Shown here one piece after another: positions 58,524-60,000 of a stretch of 60,000 nt of DNA. Source of the DNA: Polytrichum commune. Taxonomy: Eukaryota; Streptophyta; Polytrichopsida; Polytrichales; Polytrichaceae. Position 1 is the stretch's first letter; each line of letters begins with the position of its first letter. Where the stretch lies: NCBI GenBank assembly GCA_950295325.1, contig OX485803.1:58669554-58729553 (forward strand). Reading direction: 5' to 3'. A program made the position numbers and the translations under genes. Below the pieces are notes generated by a model. It searched no databases, was not told the DNA's origin, and saw only the letters and a program-made list of their open reading frames with translations.

Positions 58524-59443
58524 AAAGATGAGTTTAGACCATGTGAAGAGGGGGAGAAATGTTTGAGATGAAAGATCTTGGCGAAACTACCTTCTGTCTT
58601 GGCCTACAAGTATTTTTCTACATGAGAGTTTATATACTCGAAAACTACTCAAGCGTTTCTCAATGGATGCGGCTCACCCACTAAGTTCCTCGATGGTGGT
58701 ACGGTCATTGGTTCTAAAGAAGGATGAGTTTAGACCATGTGATGACGGGGAGAAATGTTTGGGACCTGAAACTCCATACTTGGTAGCAATAGGGGCATTA
58801 TTGTATTTGGCAAACTGCACCAGGCCTAACATTGCATTTGCCGTTGATTTATTGGCTAGATTTAGTGCTAAACCAACAAAAGGACATTGGAATGGTGTCC
58901 AACATATCCTACAATACCTCAAGGGCACTGAAGATCTAGGATTTTTTTATAAGGTTGGAGAAGAGAGCAACATTAAAGGATATGTGGATGCATGTTACCT
59001 TTCTGATCTACATAAAGGAAAATCACAAACTGGTTATGTTTTCCTTAGACAAGGAGCAACAATATTTTGGAAATCAACAAAACATGGCCTTGCAACAACA
59101 TCCTCAAACCATTTGGAAATCATAGCCTCGCACGAGGCTTCCCGCGAATGCATTTGGTTGAGACTTGTGGATGGCTTCATCAAAGGTTTTTGTGGTTTTT
59201 CTAGTGTTCCAGAATCTCCAACAGTGATCTATGAAGATAATGTGGCCTGCATTGCTTAGATAAAGGCGGGCTACATCAAAGGAGACCAAATCAAGCACAT
59301 CTTATCAAAGTTCTTTTTCACCCATGAATCATTGGGATCAGATATGGATGTGATACAAGTTAGGTCTTCTGATAACCTAGCAAACTTATTCACTAAGTCG
59401 TTACCAATAGCTAAGCATAGGCATATTGCTTAGGGAATAGGGA
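58524..59443 (+). pseudogene. Ty1/copia reverse transcriptase C-terminus and RNase H, broken
   Basis: FEMKDLGETTFCLGLQ (58562 on) is the end of the reverse transcriptase; most of that domain is missing. A frameshift near 58640 moves to the frame with LLKRFSMDAAHPLSSSMVV, and this stays open to 59259. The RNase H part shows GYVDACYLSD, SQTGYVFL, then SSNHLEIIASHEASREC, and YEDNVAC with its acidic residues in place, then a TAG at 59257-59259 where relatives have Gln. The frame resumes as IKAGYIKGDQIKHILSKFFF. Catalytic acidic residues of RNase H survive, but the frame is interrupted. Confidence 0.85.
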
Positions 59444-59618
59444 TGCGGAGGTTTTCATCCCTACCTAAGATGTAAATAATCATGTCTAGGCCCTTCCACT
59501 CTTTTTTCATTCACTCGTGAATTTTTACCTCAAATTATGAGGATTTTTATCACGGTAAGGTTTTTAACAAGGGAAGGCAACGTGATGTCTAAACTAGACT
59601 CGTTATGTCTAGGGGGAG

Positions 59619-60000
59619 TATTATGACACTACTGTTGATTACTAGGTGTCTGTAGACCCAACCTCGTCGTCGAGGACGCCTAGTCGTTGAGGACGCCCAG
59701 TCGTTGTAGAATGGCAATTAGGTGCCGGTACAGTGTCCCATCACCCTAGGAGGTGATGATGATCAAAGACCTTAAGTAGACACTGAGGGTGAGAGAGAAA
59801 TCAATCGAACTCTCGGTCTTGCTCTCTAGCTCTCAAAGATTATATGATCTTGCTTGCGTGATATGCTTCTCATTTCGTATTCATTTTGTACTCATTTTGT
59901 AACAATAATAAGGGTGCAGAGTTGTTGCCACGTGCATGAGTAGTAAATCGGTCTTACATAACTTACGTATCGTAGAGTGCTCAGTTCCAAAGTTTATTTG
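59619..60000 (+). mobile_element. copia 3' LTR, partial (runs off window)
   Basis: A polypurine tract TCTAGGGGGAGTA (59609-59620) lies at the usual place downstream of the RNase H frame. The sequence after it (TTATGACACTACTG on) is non-coding and should be the start of the 3' LTR. Near 59664-59706 it has two and a half copies of a 17-bp unit (CGTCGAGGACGCC, CGTTGAGGACGCC). The TTATATGATC at about 59840 could be the TATA region. The LTR end was not reached, so its length and target duplication are unknown. Confidence 0.6.

Noticed and set aside
1-60000. CRISPR arrays, rRNA, intact tRNA genes and plant microRNA precursors
   Set aside because: No regularly spaced short repeats were seen. The only tRNA-like sequence is the SINE at 4336. 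I recognised no familiar mature microRNA sequence on scanning, though a structure-based search was not possible here.

Overview
This looks like nuclear DNA from a land plant with a large, repeat-filled genome. The evidence is one intron-bearing gene with canonical GT-AG junctions and a plant-type RAWUL (ubiquitin-like) domain, embedded in about 50 kb of AT-rich sequence made of old transposable-element pieces (LINE, Ty1/copia, a probable Ty3/gypsy fragment, hAT, PIF/Harbinger-type and CACTA-like MITEs, a tRNA-derived SINE). I favour a fern or other non-flowering vascular plant, but the sequence alone does not prove this. There is no bacterial-type operon, CRISPR array, rRNA or intact tRNA gene.

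Layout. 1-5 kb: a minus-strand LINE tail and a SINE with an exact 11-bp target-site duplication. 5-18 kb: low-complexity, AT-rich decay with one repeat family present twice (about 5.3 and 17.0 kb) and a Harbinger-type MITE at 10.6 kb with TAA duplications. 18-21 kb: the longest recognisable element, a decayed plus-strand LINE carrying an RNase H domain; a second copy of part of it lies at 57.5 kb and its 3' coding end recurs at 0.4 kb. 21.5-23.5 kb: a GC-richer hAT-derived region whose last exon encodes the transposase dimerisation segment. 26.5-28.6 kb: a gypsy-like primer-binding-site fragment and two more copies of the 10.6-kb MITE. 30-40 kb: dispersed repeats, a cluster of AACCGGTT palindromes and no convincing gene.

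40.5-51 kb is the genic part. A GC- and CpG-rich, microsatellite-bearing upstream region leads into a four-exon coding gene (ATG at 45353, stop at 50157; 829 residues by my splice model). It ends in a split RAWUL domain like that of the LAX PANICLE2/DRIP group and contains an LxLxL (EAR-type) motif. No RING finger is visible, so a nuclear regulator is more likely than an E3 ligase. Its third intron consists almost entirely of three tandem copies of a unit of about 243 bp.

51-60 kb returns to repeats: at least three MITEs with long terminal inverted repeats, a repeat also seen at 30 kb, the second LINE copy, and a 5'-truncated, internally rearranged Ty1/copia element whose 3' LTR runs off the window end. 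All transposon reading frames are broken. The only gene I consider likely to be functional is the RAWUL gene.
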